Below, one piece after another: positions 32,417 to 39,802 of a stretch of 51,821 nucleotides of DNA. The position numbers and the translations under genes were made by a program. Within the stretch, counting starts at the first letter, position 1. Each line of letters starts with the position of its first letter. The notes beneath the pieces were generated by a model. That model was not told the DNA's origin and ran no database searches. It worked only from the letters and a program-made list of their open reading frames with translations. Source of the stretch: an uncultured marine group I thaumarchaeote (GTDB lineage: Archaea > Thermoproteota > Nitrososphaeria > Nitrososphaerales > Nitrosopumilaceae); NCBI GenBank assembly GCA_902606965.1, contig CACLIK010000003.1, positions 1 to 51,821 of the forward strand. The letters run 5' to 3'.

Positions 32417-32948
32417 TTTGAGATCATTCTCTATCGTAATTCGGCACTTGAATGGATCCAGTAGTTCGTTTTCACCATATTGATCGTTCTGGTTGACATT
32501 CTCTGATCGACCTGATCGATGACACACACACCATCATTTCTAATCTATTTTAGAAATAATGTGTTATTTTGATTTGATTCTTGTTAGTTTGTTAATGTCA
32601 TAAAAAATTTTTTTAAAACAAAAAGACTAGAAACGAAGGTGTGTGGGTTCATAACAAAAAGATTTGTTAATTATGAGTTATAGTTTTACCAAAGAAGGCA
32701 AAAACAGGCTTATTTGGCTGTTAGGGGTGTTAATAAGACCCTTAACAACTGTTAACGGACCAAAAATACCCCCCAGTTTCCACTCTAGGCATAAAGCCAG
32801 ACCTTACCCCCCTATTTCCAGTCCAGCCTCTGTTAACAACTAAAAACACCCCAGCGTGGGCTAGGCAGTCAATCTTAACACATTTGTTTGTTAACAAAAC
32901 TTGTAGGATCCATTGAAGTGTTAACACAAGATCCTCATAGATCTCGAT
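32417..32948. other. Putative replication origin (oriC) beside orc1/cdc6
   Basis: About 530 nt between orc1/cdc6 and a winged-helix-like gene. From left: direct repeats CTGATCGA at 32503-32510 and 32512-32519; an inverted repeat ATTTCTAA/TTAGAAAT (32536-32557); an AT-rich tract 32560-32625 that could unwind; an ORB-like element at 32625-32647; and two further ORB-like elements in the other orientation at 32767-32788 and 32805-32826. Seven TGTTAA(C/T) copies run through it. I see no convincing gene. Confidence 0.75.
32590..32925. repeat. Origin repeats: ORB-like elements and TGTTAA(C/T) motifs
   Basis: The two right-hand elements share CCCCCC followed by a 2-nt spacer and TTTCCA with TC shortly after (32769-32785 and 32807-32823), the reverse of the archaeal ORB shape TGGAAA-spacer-GGGGG. 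The left one, at 32625-32647, is plus-oriented with GAAACGAAGG and GTGTGGG. TGTTAAC occurs at 32750-32756, 32831-32837, 32889-32895 and 32919-32925; TGTTAAT at 32590, 32665 and 32728. They are close to half-sites of the palindrome GTTAAC. Confidence 0.7.
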
Positions 32949-33332
32949 ATGAAACAGAAAAGGATACGAATAAACCTGGAGGACACTGAAGGTGCCAAAT
33001 TCAAGTTTGACATTGAGGGTAACGTCACCAAGGACAAAGTCCTAAAACTATTCGAATTAATGGATTTAATGAATATAGAGGAAGAACAGGCCCCAGACTT
33101 GGACTCTGTAGGAGGCAAGATCTGGAATGTTGTAGAGGGCCACTTCCCTGCAGGCAAATTCACCTCCTCAGACGTGCTTGAAAAGTACGAAGATGAGTAC
33201 AATGAGCCTATCAAACTAAGCATAGTTTCTACCTATCTGGCAAGGTTCGCTTCACGAAACAGGATTGAGCGTGCACGTGTAGGAAGGGAATGGTCATACC
33301 AAATCATTCGTATAGCCCAAAAACATCCTTAA
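32949..33332 (+). CDS. Small winged-helix-type protein next to the origin, 127 aa
   Basis: The N-terminal third (KRIRINLEDTEGAKFKFDIE) has alternating charged/beta residues; the central helix KDKVLKLFELMDLMNIEE is acidic; the C-terminal half (FTSSDVLEKYEDEYNEPIKL, then STYLARFASRNRIERARVGR, then EWSYQI) has the helix-helix-wing order of a winged helix. ATG at 32949 lies 23 nt downstream of the last TGTTAAC copy. Function unknown; origin-proximal location suggests replication, which is inference. Confidence 0.6.
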   Translation: MKQKRIRINLEDTEGAKFKFDIEGNVTKDKVLKLFELMDLMNIEEEQAPDLDSVGGKIWNVVEGHFPAGKFTSSDVLEKYEDEYNEPIKLSIVSTYLARFASRNRIERARVGREWSYQIIRIAQKHP

Positions 33333-33336
33333 TCGC

Positions 33337-33912
33337 TTACTGCGATACTGCGTAAACAACATCGCCTTCACCAGAACCAACCCGTTCTCTACCTTTATCG
33401 GTAATTGTATACCTATAAGGCCTGGCAGAAGTGTCTCTATTAACAAAACCATCCTCAAACAACTTTTTCATCAACCTTGAAACATGTTCACGTGATTTTC
33501 CAAACGTCACTTCAATGTCACGTGATGTCATCGGACCCTGTGTGATTTTTTCCAACACAAATGTAACCGACTCTTCAAAGCTCATGTTGGGAACTCGTGC
33601 AGCCGCTTTTGGTTTCGGAGCAACAAACTCTGGTTCCTTTACTTCTGGCGTATCGAACGACTTGACTTTTTTCGTTGGCAAGTCAGGTTTGGTGTATTCT
33701 TCACCATCTAACTCCATAGCATCTAGGCGTATTTTCATGTCAATCAACTCCTTTTCATAGTAATCAACACGTTCTGAGTTTGTTGGAGCAATCTTTTCTG
33801 ACACTCCAACTGATCGTGTCTTGTTGTACAAGTACAAAGTTACAAGACCGCTAAGAAACGCTAGCACTGCAACCAATATGATGCCCGCATCTGGAATGTC
33901 AATTATCATCAC
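33337..33912 (-). CDS. Membrane-anchored winged-helix regulator, 191 aa
   Basis: Residues 8-28 form one membrane helix (AGIILVAVLAFLSGLVTLYL). A short coiled-coil-like segment (SERVDYYEKELIDMKIRLDAM) and a Pro/Lys linker follow. Residues 105-180 hold a winged helix: SFEESVTFVLEKITQGPMTS, RDIEVTFGKSREHVSRLMKK, LFEDGFVNRD and the wing YRYTITDKGRERVG. A DNA-binding domain tethered to the membrane beside the origin is unusual. Two ATG codons at 33912/33909. Confidence 0.7.
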   Translation of the reverse strand: MMIIDIPDAGIILVAVLAFLSGLVTLYLYNKTRSVGVSEKIAPTNSERVDYYEKELIDMKIRLDAMELDGEEYTKPDLPTKKVKSFDTPEVKEPEFVAPKPKAAARVPNMSFEESVTFVLEKITQGPMTSRDIEVTFGKSREHVSRLMKKLFEDGFVNRDTSARPYRYTITDKGRERVGSGEGDVVYAVSQ

Positions 33913-34021
33913 AACAAACTAACTACGAAATGATTTATCATGACGGGACAACAATAGTTTACAATTTACGAATAAAAAATCATAACATCACAAATTTTGT
34001 TAACTAAACTCACAAACAAAA

Positions 34022-34381
34022 TCACAGGTTAACTAACTGTTTCACTGCTTGTTGTATGACATCCATAATCTGACCTTCATTTTCAGGCGTAAAGTCACTC
34101 TCTTTCATCACATTAAGCTGTTCTGCGAGCCTAAACATCACATCACTCTCAGGAAGTATCACATCGTACGCCTGCAGGAGTAATATTGTGTAGTACAGAC
34201 TCTCAATCTTACTTCGTGCTTGGCCCAGCTGTCTGTAGTAGGCGCCCTTAGACACACCAAACTCTACCTGTAACATTTTCTTCTGTTTTAGAATAATTTC
34301 AATTTGTCGCTCTGTAAACAGTGATTTTTTGATAATTTCTTGCATAATTGTATTAAAATTGGATTTAATGGGGTCGCTCAT
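34022..34381 (-). CDS. Helix-turn-helix protein, 119 aa
   Basis: I start at ATG 34381; the upstream extension lies in the divergent promoter. The segment LFTERQIEIILKQKKMLQVE followed by FGVSKGAYYRQLGQARSKIE resembles a sigma-region-4 or LuxR-like helix-turn-helix, and the rest is helical (LYYTILLLQAYDVILPESDV). It could be a small transcription factor. It is divergent from GGGP synthase with 40 nt between starts. Confidence 0.6.
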   Translation of the reverse strand: MSDPIKSNFNTIMQEIIKKSLFTERQIEIILKQKKMLQVEFGVSKGAYYRQLGQARSKIESLYYTILLLQAYDVILPESDVMFRLAEQLNVMKESDFTPENEGQIMDVIQQAVKQLVNL

Positions 34382-34421
34382 AGCTATACAAAACAGTATA
34401 GCTTCTTTCAATTAAGTTTTA

Positions 34422-35207
34422 ATGCTACGTTTCGATCGTACCGTAGGTATGCGAAATAAGGTCGAAACTAGGCTAAAAAAGTGTAAAAAGGGGGGTAAAA
34501 CGGCAATATTTTTGCTGGTTGATTCTGAGAACTTTAGCTCTACATCCAGTGTTGAAAAGACGGCAAAGGAACTCTTCAATGCCACCAAAAACATCAAGGA
34601 CTTTTACCCCGTAATTCTGGTTGGAGGGTCATCCGCCACTGATCAAATGGGGATGGATAAGGCAGTCAGAATATTGAGAAGAAGGACCAAATTGGACATT
34701 GTCCTATTTCCTGGAAACATTACCGGAGTAGTCCCAAAAGCACACGCAATTCTGTTCAGTTGTTTGATGAACTCGGAGAACCCATATTACATCACCCAGG
34801 CCCAAGCGCTTGGAGCGCCTCTGGTGAGGAAGATGAAATTGGAGGCTCTTCCAACAGCATATCTAATAATTGGAGAAGGCACATCAGCTTGGTTCTTTGG
34901 CAACGCCAGAGGCATACCTTTTGACAAGCCAAAGATCGCCGCAGCTTACGCAATGGCCGCCCAATACATGGGTATGAGATTCGTATATTTAGAAGCGGGA
35001 TCCGGAGCTAAGCAAAACGTCACCCCAGAGATGGTTCAGACAGTCAGAGCCGTATTTGACGGATTTATCATGGTTGGGGGAGGCATTAGATCGGCAAAAA
35101 CGGCCAGCTCCCTGATCAAGGCCGGAGCAGACGGATTGGTGATCGGAACGTTGTTGGAGCAAACTGGCGGTCTAAAAAAATTCACAGATATGCTCAAATC
35201 AATCTGA
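34422..35207 (+). CDS. Geranylgeranylglyceryl phosphate synthase
   Basis: 261 aa, a TIM-barrel prenyltransferase. Recognisable segments are FLLVDSENF near the first strand, VGGSSATDQMGMDKAVRI, LFPGNITGVVPKAHAILF, FVYLEAGSGA and MVGGGIRSAKTASSLIKAGADGLVIGT at the phosphate-binding end. It makes the first ether bond of archaeal membrane lipids, joining geranylgeranyl diphosphate to glycerol 1-phosphate. ATG at 34422; a second ATG 27 nt later is possible. Confidence 0.94.
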   Translation: MLRFDRTVGMRNKVETRLKKCKKGGKTAIFLLVDSENFSSTSSVEKTAKELFNATKNIKDFYPVILVGGSSATDQMGMDKAVRILRRRTKLDIVLFPGNITGVVPKAHAILFSCLMNSENPYYITQAQALGAPLVRKMKLEALPTAYLIIGEGTSAWFFGNARGIPFDKPKIAAAYAMAAQYMGMRFVYLEAGSGAKQNVTPEMVQTVRAVFDGFIMVGGGIRSAKTASSLIKAGADGLVIGTLLEQTGGLKKFTDMLKSI

Positions 35208-35230
35208 GAATAATACCAACTGGGAGTATT

Positions 35231-35497
35231 ATGATTTGTAAAAAATGTGGTCTAGACGGTCATTTCACATGGGACAACCAACATTTTGAAAACACCGGAC
35301 AATGGAGACTTTTCGATCTTAACATGGAAAGACCACATAATTGTCCTGGGATGAAAGTTGAAGAAGCTTCTCTGGAAACAACAGCACCAAGACCACTTGT
35401 AAAATGTCCACAATGTGATCCTTTGAAGGACAGCTCTTGGATCAAACGCGAAAAGTTCCAGGACCATATCAAGACCGCACATTTCGGTTTTTGGTAG
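35231..35497 (+). CDS. Zinc-finger protein with knuckle and C2H2-like ends, 88 aa
   Basis: N-terminus ICKKCGLDGHFTWDNQHF resembles a CCHC-type knuckle (C-x2-C-x4-H). The C-terminus CPQCDPLKDSSWIKREKF followed by QDHIKTAH gives a C-x2-C ... H-x4-H set, like a C2H2 finger with a longer loop. A lone NC at 41 adds another potential ligand. Likely RNA- or DNA-binding; not a known named family to me. ATG at 35231. Confidence 0.6.
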   Translation: MICKKCGLDGHFTWDNQHFENTGQWRLFDLNMERPHNCPGMKVEEASLETTAPRPLVKCPQCDPLKDSSWIKREKFQDHIKTAHFGFW

Positions 35498-35601
35498 CTT
35501 TTACGCCTAGATTTGGTACAAAAAACAGCTTATTTTGGTAGTTTTTGACATATTTTATATGTTAAAATGTTATATTATTACATATAATTTACATACAAAT
35601 C

Positions 35602-35646
35602 ATGCCTAGATCAGACTTAATTGAAATAAAACGATCTTCAGGTTGA
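35602..35646 (+). CDS. Possible 14-aa leader peptide before the thermonuclease gene
   Basis: ATG at 35602 starts MPRSDLIEIKRSSG, and its TGA (35644-35646) overlaps the next gene's ATG as TGATG. A TATA-like stretch (ATATTATTACATATAATTTA, about 35572-35591) lies upstream, so the transcript may start close to this ATG. It may couple translation of the nuclease or be chance. Confidence 0.3.
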   Translation: MPRSDLIEIKRSSG

Positions 35647-36077
35647 TGAACCCAATTCGCAAATACTATGTTGTTCCGATTGTAATTACTATTGTTTCTA
35701 TCATCGCGGTCTTCGGATTTGGATCATCAGATATCCATGAAAGCCAAATTACCAGAGTAATTGATGGTGATACACTCATAATTGATCTAACAACAATCAG
35801 GCTTTCCCTAGTAGACACTCCGGAACGCGGCGAACCAGGATATCAGGAGGCAAAGGACTTTGCATCAACTGTTTGCCCAGTTGGGTCTAACGCTGAATTT
35901 ATCGAGGACTCGTGGCAGAAAGAAGACAAGTATGGAAGATCACTTGGATTGGTTTTCTGTAACGACATGTTTCTGAACGAACTACTTCTAACAAGCGGCC
36001 ATGCGAAGATTTTAACAGGTTTTTGTGACAAGAGTGAATTTGGCACAGAAGATTGGGCTAGAGCATACGGTTGTTAA
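35646..36077 (+). CDS. Thermonuclease (SNase-like), secreted or membrane-anchored
   Basis: 143 aa from ATG 35646 (a TTG sits just before). Residues 9-26 form a hydrophobic helix (YVVPIVITIVSIIAVFGF), a signal anchor or signal peptide. The staphylococcal-nuclease-type OB fold follows: TRVIDGDTLIID with the metal Asp, LSLVDTPERGEPGYQEA with the catalytic Arg and Glu, and EDKYGRSLGLVF with the second Arg. The likely role is external DNA/RNA degradation for nutrients. The 3' end abuts a 14-bp palindrome. Confidence 0.85.
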   Translation: MNPIRKYYVVPIVITIVSIIAVFGFGSSDIHESQITRVIDGDTLIIDLTTIRLSLVDTPERGEPGYQEAKDFASTVCPVGSNAEFIEDSWQKEDKYGRSLGLVFCNDMFLNELLLTSGHAKILTGFCDKSEFGTEDWARAYGC

Positions 36078-36392
36078 TGCATGCATTATGCATACATATC
36101 ATTACTGTCTTCGTTGCTGATTTCTCAGACGAGATGCCTCTAGGCGAGCTAGGAAACTTTGATGTTCCCGCAAATACTCCTGGTGTCTGTTATAGTAAGA
36201 GGTGTTAGCCATAACTTACCATACAAAATTTGTATTTAAGACAAGATTTGAACCATTTTTCTACATACATTATACATGCATTTCATACCTAGATCATATT
36301 CTAGTAATTTACGTAGAGTATGAAGCCGACAACACCGGCTATTACGATAAATATTTCTCTATAATATTTGCGAATTGGGGAAGTCATACTCC
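36075..36392. other. Gene-poor stretch with a 14-bp palindrome
   Basis: The palindrome TAATGCATGCATTA (36075-36088) begins on the nuclease stop codon and may act as part of a terminator or protein-binding site. A frame of 43 codons (36077-36208) and a longer AT-rich frame at 36202-36405 look like chance: composition is poor and neither has a clear start signal. I see no RNA gene. Confidence 0.5.
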
Positions 36393-36515
36393 TCACTTTC
36401 TATGAGCTTGTTTATCTTTGTGTTTTCGTTTGTGTTTTTTACTCACTTGTGACTTAGCAGATGATCTACGATTTTGTTTTGCTTTTCTTCTTTTGTTTAT
36501 CTCATGTTTTCGCAT
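36393..36515 (-). CDS. Very basic microprotein, 40 aa
   Basis: ATG at 36515 encodes MRKHEINKRRKAKQNRRSSA and then a Lys/His/Arg-rich tail (SKKHKRKHKDK). About half the residues are basic and there is no hydrophobic core, so it is probably disordered unless bound to nucleic acid. It shares RRKAKQ with the 27-aa frame at 14480-14563. The assignment is from composition only. Confidence 0.4.
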   Translation of the reverse strand: MRKHEINKRRKAKQNRRSSAKSQVSKKHKRKHKDKQAHRK

Positions 36516-36623
36516 TATTCATCACACTCGTCTTCTATCATAACTATGCCGATTTTCTTACTTTGACATAAAACAGCTAATTTTACTGCTTTTTAGACAC
36601 TTTTTTGTCCAAAAACACTAGTT

Positions 36624-36848
36624 TTAGACACTTTTTGGGATGGCTTCCTGTAGAGAGTCTACCATCATCTGTTTGAGTCCTTTTCGTCTTGGACCGGCTC
36701 GAAGTTTTGTTGCGCAGCATGGACATCTGACACCTTCCCAATGAATGAAAAGGTCACAGTTTTGACAACGTTTCTGACCATTCAAATATCTCATACCGCC
36801 GACTGGCTTCTTTGCCCTATAATCTTCACAGATGTTTCTACACACCAT
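36624..36848 (-). CDS. Zinc-ribbon protein, 74 aa
   Basis: CQNC near residue 28 and CPCC near 42 form a ribbon; a further CRNIC at the N-terminus (residues 3-7) may add ligands. The C-terminal tail is basic then amphipathic (RRKGLKQMMVDSLQEAI). Its ATG lies inside the last codons of the upstream ACT-domain gene (11-nt overlap), so the two are translated together. Looks like a nucleic-acid-binding partner. Confidence 0.65.
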   Translation of the reverse strand: MVCRNICEDYRAKKPVGGMRYLNGQKRCQNCDLFIHWEGVRCPCCATKLRAGPRRKGLKQMMVDSLQEAIPKSV

Positions 36849-37521
36849 TTTCTTTTGCCCTCGGAATCTCGGTTCTAAGTTTTTCGTATGCTATTGGAGC
36901 TTGATCTTCTTTCAATATCAATACAATGCCATCTCGGCTAAATAACGCGTCAACCAGGTCTATGCCGTTTCTATGCAAAATCTCTGTTACATAAGAAACG
37001 ACATCTGCTCTATTTTGCTCCGGCACTTGGATTCTGATTTTTGCCAGCCCGGAACTGTACACATTTTCTTTTGGAAAGTTTTGGAATATTCTTCTGGTAA
37101 CATCAGAGTCGTCAGCTAAAATTCTAAAGGAATCACCTAACCTGAAAAACTCTGAATTGGAAAGTGCCTTTTCAGCTTCTCCCAACATCCTGGCCATATC
37201 CTGATCAAGAAGATCTTTCAGTGTCCACTGCATTCCCATGATTCTGTCTGTCATCGAAAGTCTTGCATCTTTCAAAACTGGCTCGTCTACAACTTCCTCG
37301 TTTTTCTCATATGCATCTGCGTATCGTTTAATCGCTACAACGATGGTATTCAGATGAATTGGATTGCCAATCTGTCTTTGAACTTCTGGTTGGATTTTGA
37401 CAGCTAGGGCCGTATAGTTAATGACATCCATAGCCATACAGTCATGGATTGATCTGTTTCTGGTAATTATCTCACGCACAACATCAGGAACAGATAGGCC
37501 TACAGTTCTCATAAAAACCAT
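36838..37521 (-). CDS. ACT-domain regulatory protein, 227 aa
   Basis: The N-terminal part is helical (VPDVVREIITRNRSIHDCMA, then TIVVAIKRYADAYEKNEE) and resembles a degenerate winged helix. The C-terminal region (about 165-225: LAKIRIQVPEQNRADVVSYV, TEILHRNGIDLVDALF, DGIVLILKEDQ) has the beta-alpha-beta order of ACT domains, which bind amino acids. Function is unknown; likely a ligand-sensing transcription factor. It is divergent from hsp20 and coupled to the zinc ribbon. Confidence 0.65.
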   Translation of the reverse strand: MVFMRTVGLSVPDVVREIITRNRSIHDCMAMDVINYTALAVKIQPEVQRQIGNPIHLNTIVVAIKRYADAYEKNEEVVDEPVLKDARLSMTDRIMGMQWTLKDLLDQDMARMLGEAEKALSNSEFFRLGDSFRILADDSDVTRRIFQNFPKENVYSSGLAKIRIQVPEQNRADVVSYVTEILHRNGIDLVDALFSRDGIVLILKEDQAPIAYEKLRTEIPRAKENGV

Positions 37522-37562
37522 ATATTATGTCAGGTATATTAATATTATGTAATAATAGTAGA

Positions 37563-37609
37563 ATGAGTGTAATATTACTCATTAATAAGAAATAAACTAT
37601 ATATAATGT
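37563..37609 (+). promoter_or_regulatory. Hsp20 promoter: inverted repeat and TATA box
   Basis: ATGAGT and ACTCAT form 6-bp inverted arms with an 8-nt spacer (37563-37582), followed by a TATA box CTATATATAATG (37598-37609), about 28-39 nt before the hsp20 start at 37637. The repeat sits upstream of the box in the gap shared with the divergent ACT-domain gene, a plausible operator for heat-shock control. Confidence 0.5.
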
Positions 37610-37636
37610 CATAACTATTACATACTTAGGTGAAAT

Positions 37637-38137
37637 ATGACAATGTTCCACGATGATGAGTTCGACAGGATCTTTAAACAGATGTCTGGTTCGTTCGTGA
37701 ACCTAGACGATGTTTTTGAGATGCTAAAGAATGCAGGAAATGTTTCGGGTCCAGTCTTTTATGGTTATACCATGACAACTGGTCCTGACGGCAAGCCTGT
37801 AACACAAGAGTACGGAAATGTCCAGCCAGACAGACTTCCAACTGAAAACAAAAGAGAACCATTGATTGACACTCTAGTTGACGAGAAAGAAAAGACACTG
37901 AAGATTGTCGCAGAAATGCCAGGTGTCGAGAAAAAGGACGTCAGCGTAGTTGTGGGAGATGACAAAGTAATTCACATTGACGCAGAACGTGGTGAGAAAA
38001 ATTACCACGTAAAAGTGCCAATCAAGCACAAAGTTGATGCAGAATCTCCCAAGGCCACGTACAAGAACGGAATACTTGAACTAGTGTTCAAGTTAGAAGA
38101 CGAGAAATCAAAGGGAAAATCTATAGACGTACTCTAA
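37637..38137 (+). CDS. Small heat-shock protein, Hsp20/alpha-crystallin family
   Basis: 166 aa. Residues 1-70 are a variable N-terminal arm; the alpha-crystallin domain spans about 75-155 (LIDTLVDEKEKTLKIVAEMP, GVEKKDVSVVVGDDKVIHID, YHVKVPIKHKVDAESPKATY, KNGILELVFKL). The C-terminal part contains a beta-strand motif and a short charged tail SKGKSIDVL. It holds unfolding proteins under stress, before thermosome refolding. ATG at 37637 with a GGTGAAAT leader. Confidence 0.92.
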   Translation: MTMFHDDEFDRIFKQMSGSFVNLDDVFEMLKNAGNVSGPVFYGYTMTTGPDGKPVTQEYGNVQPDRLPTENKREPLIDTLVDEKEKTLKIVAEMPGVEKKDVSVVVGDDKVIHIDAERGEKNYHVKVPIKHKVDAESPKATYKNGILELVFKLEDEKSKGKSIDVL

Positions 38138-38141
38138 ACTC

Positions 38142-38149
38142 TTTTTTTT
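38142..38149 (+). terminator. Oligo-T terminator of hsp20
   Basis: A run of eight T residues starts 5 nt after the hsp20 stop codon, the usual archaeal intrinsic termination signal. It overlaps the end of the convergent cyclase gene. Confidence 0.55.
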
Positions 38150-38795
38150 ATTCTACAAACGCAATAGCCCTAACCGGCGAACCTGTTGCGTTTTTCAATT
38201 TTAAAGGCAAAACAACTAGGTGAAATTTTGATGATTTTATTTTGTCTAGATTTGCTAAATTTTCAACAATTAACATTCCTTTTTTTGCAAATATTTGGTG
38301 GACGGAAAATTTGGAATCTTTGCCCAAGTCAATACTTGGAGAATCAATACCAACCAAACTGATTTTTTTAGATGCAAGATATTTTGCAGCTGAAACTGAC
38401 AATCCGGGGTTCTTAGTAAAGTAGTATTTTTTTTGTAAATTTATCTGCCAGCCAGTTAGAAAAATTACGGAAGAAAAATTCTCAATTTTTCCATGCTTTT
38501 TTTCAAATTTTTGGATGTCTGTTTTTGTAATGGATTGGCCACTGCTTTTTCTGCATTGTATCAAAGCCGCTTCTGATACCAATTTTTTGAGGCTAATTTC
38601 ATGAATTTTTGCTGCCTTTTCGAGGAAGTGGTGTGGTGCATCCATGTGTGTTCCCGTGTGCGAGCTCAAAAACAAAAGTTCTAGGTTATAGCCATCTTCT
38701 TTGATATTTTCCCACGGAATGAAACTGGGCGGTGGTGAGCCAGGAAACGTGGGGATCTTGTCTGAAACAGTCAAAGTTAGATCTACAATTTTCAT
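38148..38795 (-). CDS. Cyclase-family metal hydrolase (kynurenine-formamidase-like)
   Basis: 215 aa. The zinc motif HTGTHMDAPHHF (about 46-57) is the cyclase-family signature H-x-G-T-H-x-D-x-P-x-H. Other parts match: VDLTLTVSDKIPTFPGSPP at the start, SLVGIDSPSIDLGKDSKFSV and VHQIFAKKGMLIVENLAN near the end. Members hydrolyse N-formylkynurenine, isatin or act as polyketide cyclases; the window gives no metabolic context. Divergent from the RAM-domain gene. Confidence 0.85.
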   Translation of the reverse strand: MKIVDLTLTVSDKIPTFPGSPPPSFIPWENIKEDGYNLELLFLSSHTGTHMDAPHHFLEKAAKIHEISLKKLVSEAALIQCRKSSGQSITKTDIQKFEKKHGKIENFSSVIFLTGWQINLQKKYYFTKNPGLSVSAAKYLASKKISLVGIDSPSIDLGKDSKFSVHQIFAKKGMLIVENLANLDKIKSSKFHLVVLPLKLKNATGSPVRAIAFVE

Positions 38796-38842
38796 AACAA
38801 AGAACCAACGATCTCTTAAATATCATTTTACTAATTTTTAGT

Positions 38843-39103
38843 GTGCCAACCTCATACATTCTCATTAATTCTGATCTCGGTACCGACGAATCAATAATCA
38901 CAAAAATCAAAGAAATACTAGCTGATGAGAAAGACACACAGTACGAAATCCAAGGCGTGTATGGAGTTTATGACATTGTGCTAAAACTAAGCTCAGACGA
39001 CATTGATTCTTTGAGGTCTACCATTACAAACAAAATTAGGAAAATTACCTCAGTTCAGTCAACGCTTACTATGATGGTTATAGAAGAACAGGAAAAATCA
39101 TAG
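38843..39103 (+). CDS. Stand-alone Lrp/AsnC ligand-binding (RAM) domain protein
   Basis: 86 aa from GTG 38843. The order strand-helix-strand-strand-helix-strand (YILINSDLGTDESIITKIKE, YEIQGVYGVYDIVLKL, STITNKIRKITSVQSTLTMM) with GVYGVYD is the RAM/Lrp effector domain without a DNA-binding half. Such proteins form oligomers and may bind amino acids or modulate full-length Lrp proteins. The next gene, a RecA-like protein, is 25 nt downstream. Confidence 0.8.
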   Translation: MPTSYILINSDLGTDESIITKIKEILADEKDTQYEIQGVYGVYDIVLKLSSDDIDSLRSTITNKIRKITSVQSTLTMMVIEEQEKS

Positions 39104-39128
39104 TTTATTTCTGAAAAGCCCAGCAGAC

Positions 39129-39707
39129 ATGGATTCCAAAAAACCAACTATTCAAAACATACTGGAACAAAACACGGCAAACATGATTTTCTACGAGGAT
39201 TCATTTACAAAAACGTCCTTTTTTACAAGAGAAATTTCAAAATGGCAAGTTCCCATATTTTACTTTGATTTTGATTTGCAATACACCGGCTTTGTCAGAT
39301 CTGGGATGACACCAGAAATGAAAAACCTGACATTGCTTAGCCCAGAGAACGGAAGCCTACGCGAAACTTTGAAAGCAGTAATTGAGAAAGTTTCGACGGA
39401 ACGATCACTGATAATCATAGACTCGCTAAATGGGTTCTTCAATATACTAGAAGCCAACAAAGATCTTGCACGCCTAATTAACTCATTTTTGATGCTGCTT
39501 GTTTCAGCTGCAAGAAACACTAAATCAACTGTAATGGTGGGAATTTTGTCAAAACTAAATGAAGACAAATGGGTGTTGTACAATACTGGTAGGAGCGTGA
39601 TAGACAATTCACATTTTACAAAAATTCAACTAACAAGAAAGGAGAACAACATGTTCGTTACTTTGCTTAATGCTGATAATTCAAGCAACTCAGATCTTAT
39701 TCTATAA
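39129..39707 (+). CDS. RecA/KaiC-like protein with degenerate P-loop, 192 aa
   Basis: The strand-helix order resembles RecA/KaiC-type ATPases: a strand ending where Walker A should be (MIFYEDSFTKTSFF, residues 19-32, without G-x4-GKT), then VPIFYFDFDLQYTG, and the Walker-B-like strand SLIIIDSLNGFF (93-104). It probably cannot hydrolyse ATP in the usual way. The assignment by pattern is tentative. It follows the RAM-domain gene by 25 nt, so they may form a unit. Confidence 0.5.
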   Translation: MDSKKPTIQNILEQNTANMIFYEDSFTKTSFFTREISKWQVPIFYFDFDLQYTGFVRSGMTPEMKNLTLLSPENGSLRETLKAVIEKVSTERSLIIIDSLNGFFNILEANKDLARLINSFLMLLVSAARNTKSTVMVGILSKLNEDKWVLYNTGRSVIDNSHFTKIQLTRKENNMFVTLLNADNSSNSDLIL

Positions 39708-39802
39708 ACTTAGAATAAGAGAGTGAGCGATCAAAAATAACCCAAACAGCGTTATAGTTTTAGGGGAAATTATATTAAGCTTGAATTTTCAGTTTAATTA
39801 CA

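Noticed and set aside
32742-32927. 61-codon frame on the minus strand inside the origin region
   Set aside because: It overlaps ORB-like and TGTTAAC repeats, has odd composition and no start signal; chance frame.
36077-36208. 43-codon plus-strand frame starting at the nuclease stop
   Set aside because: Starts inside a palindrome at the stop codon; no homology pattern; kept only as a note in the gap entry.
36202-36405. 67-codon plus-strand frame after the thermonuclease
   Set aside because: Aromatic-rich, AT-driven composition, overlaps a small basic frame, no promoter or family.
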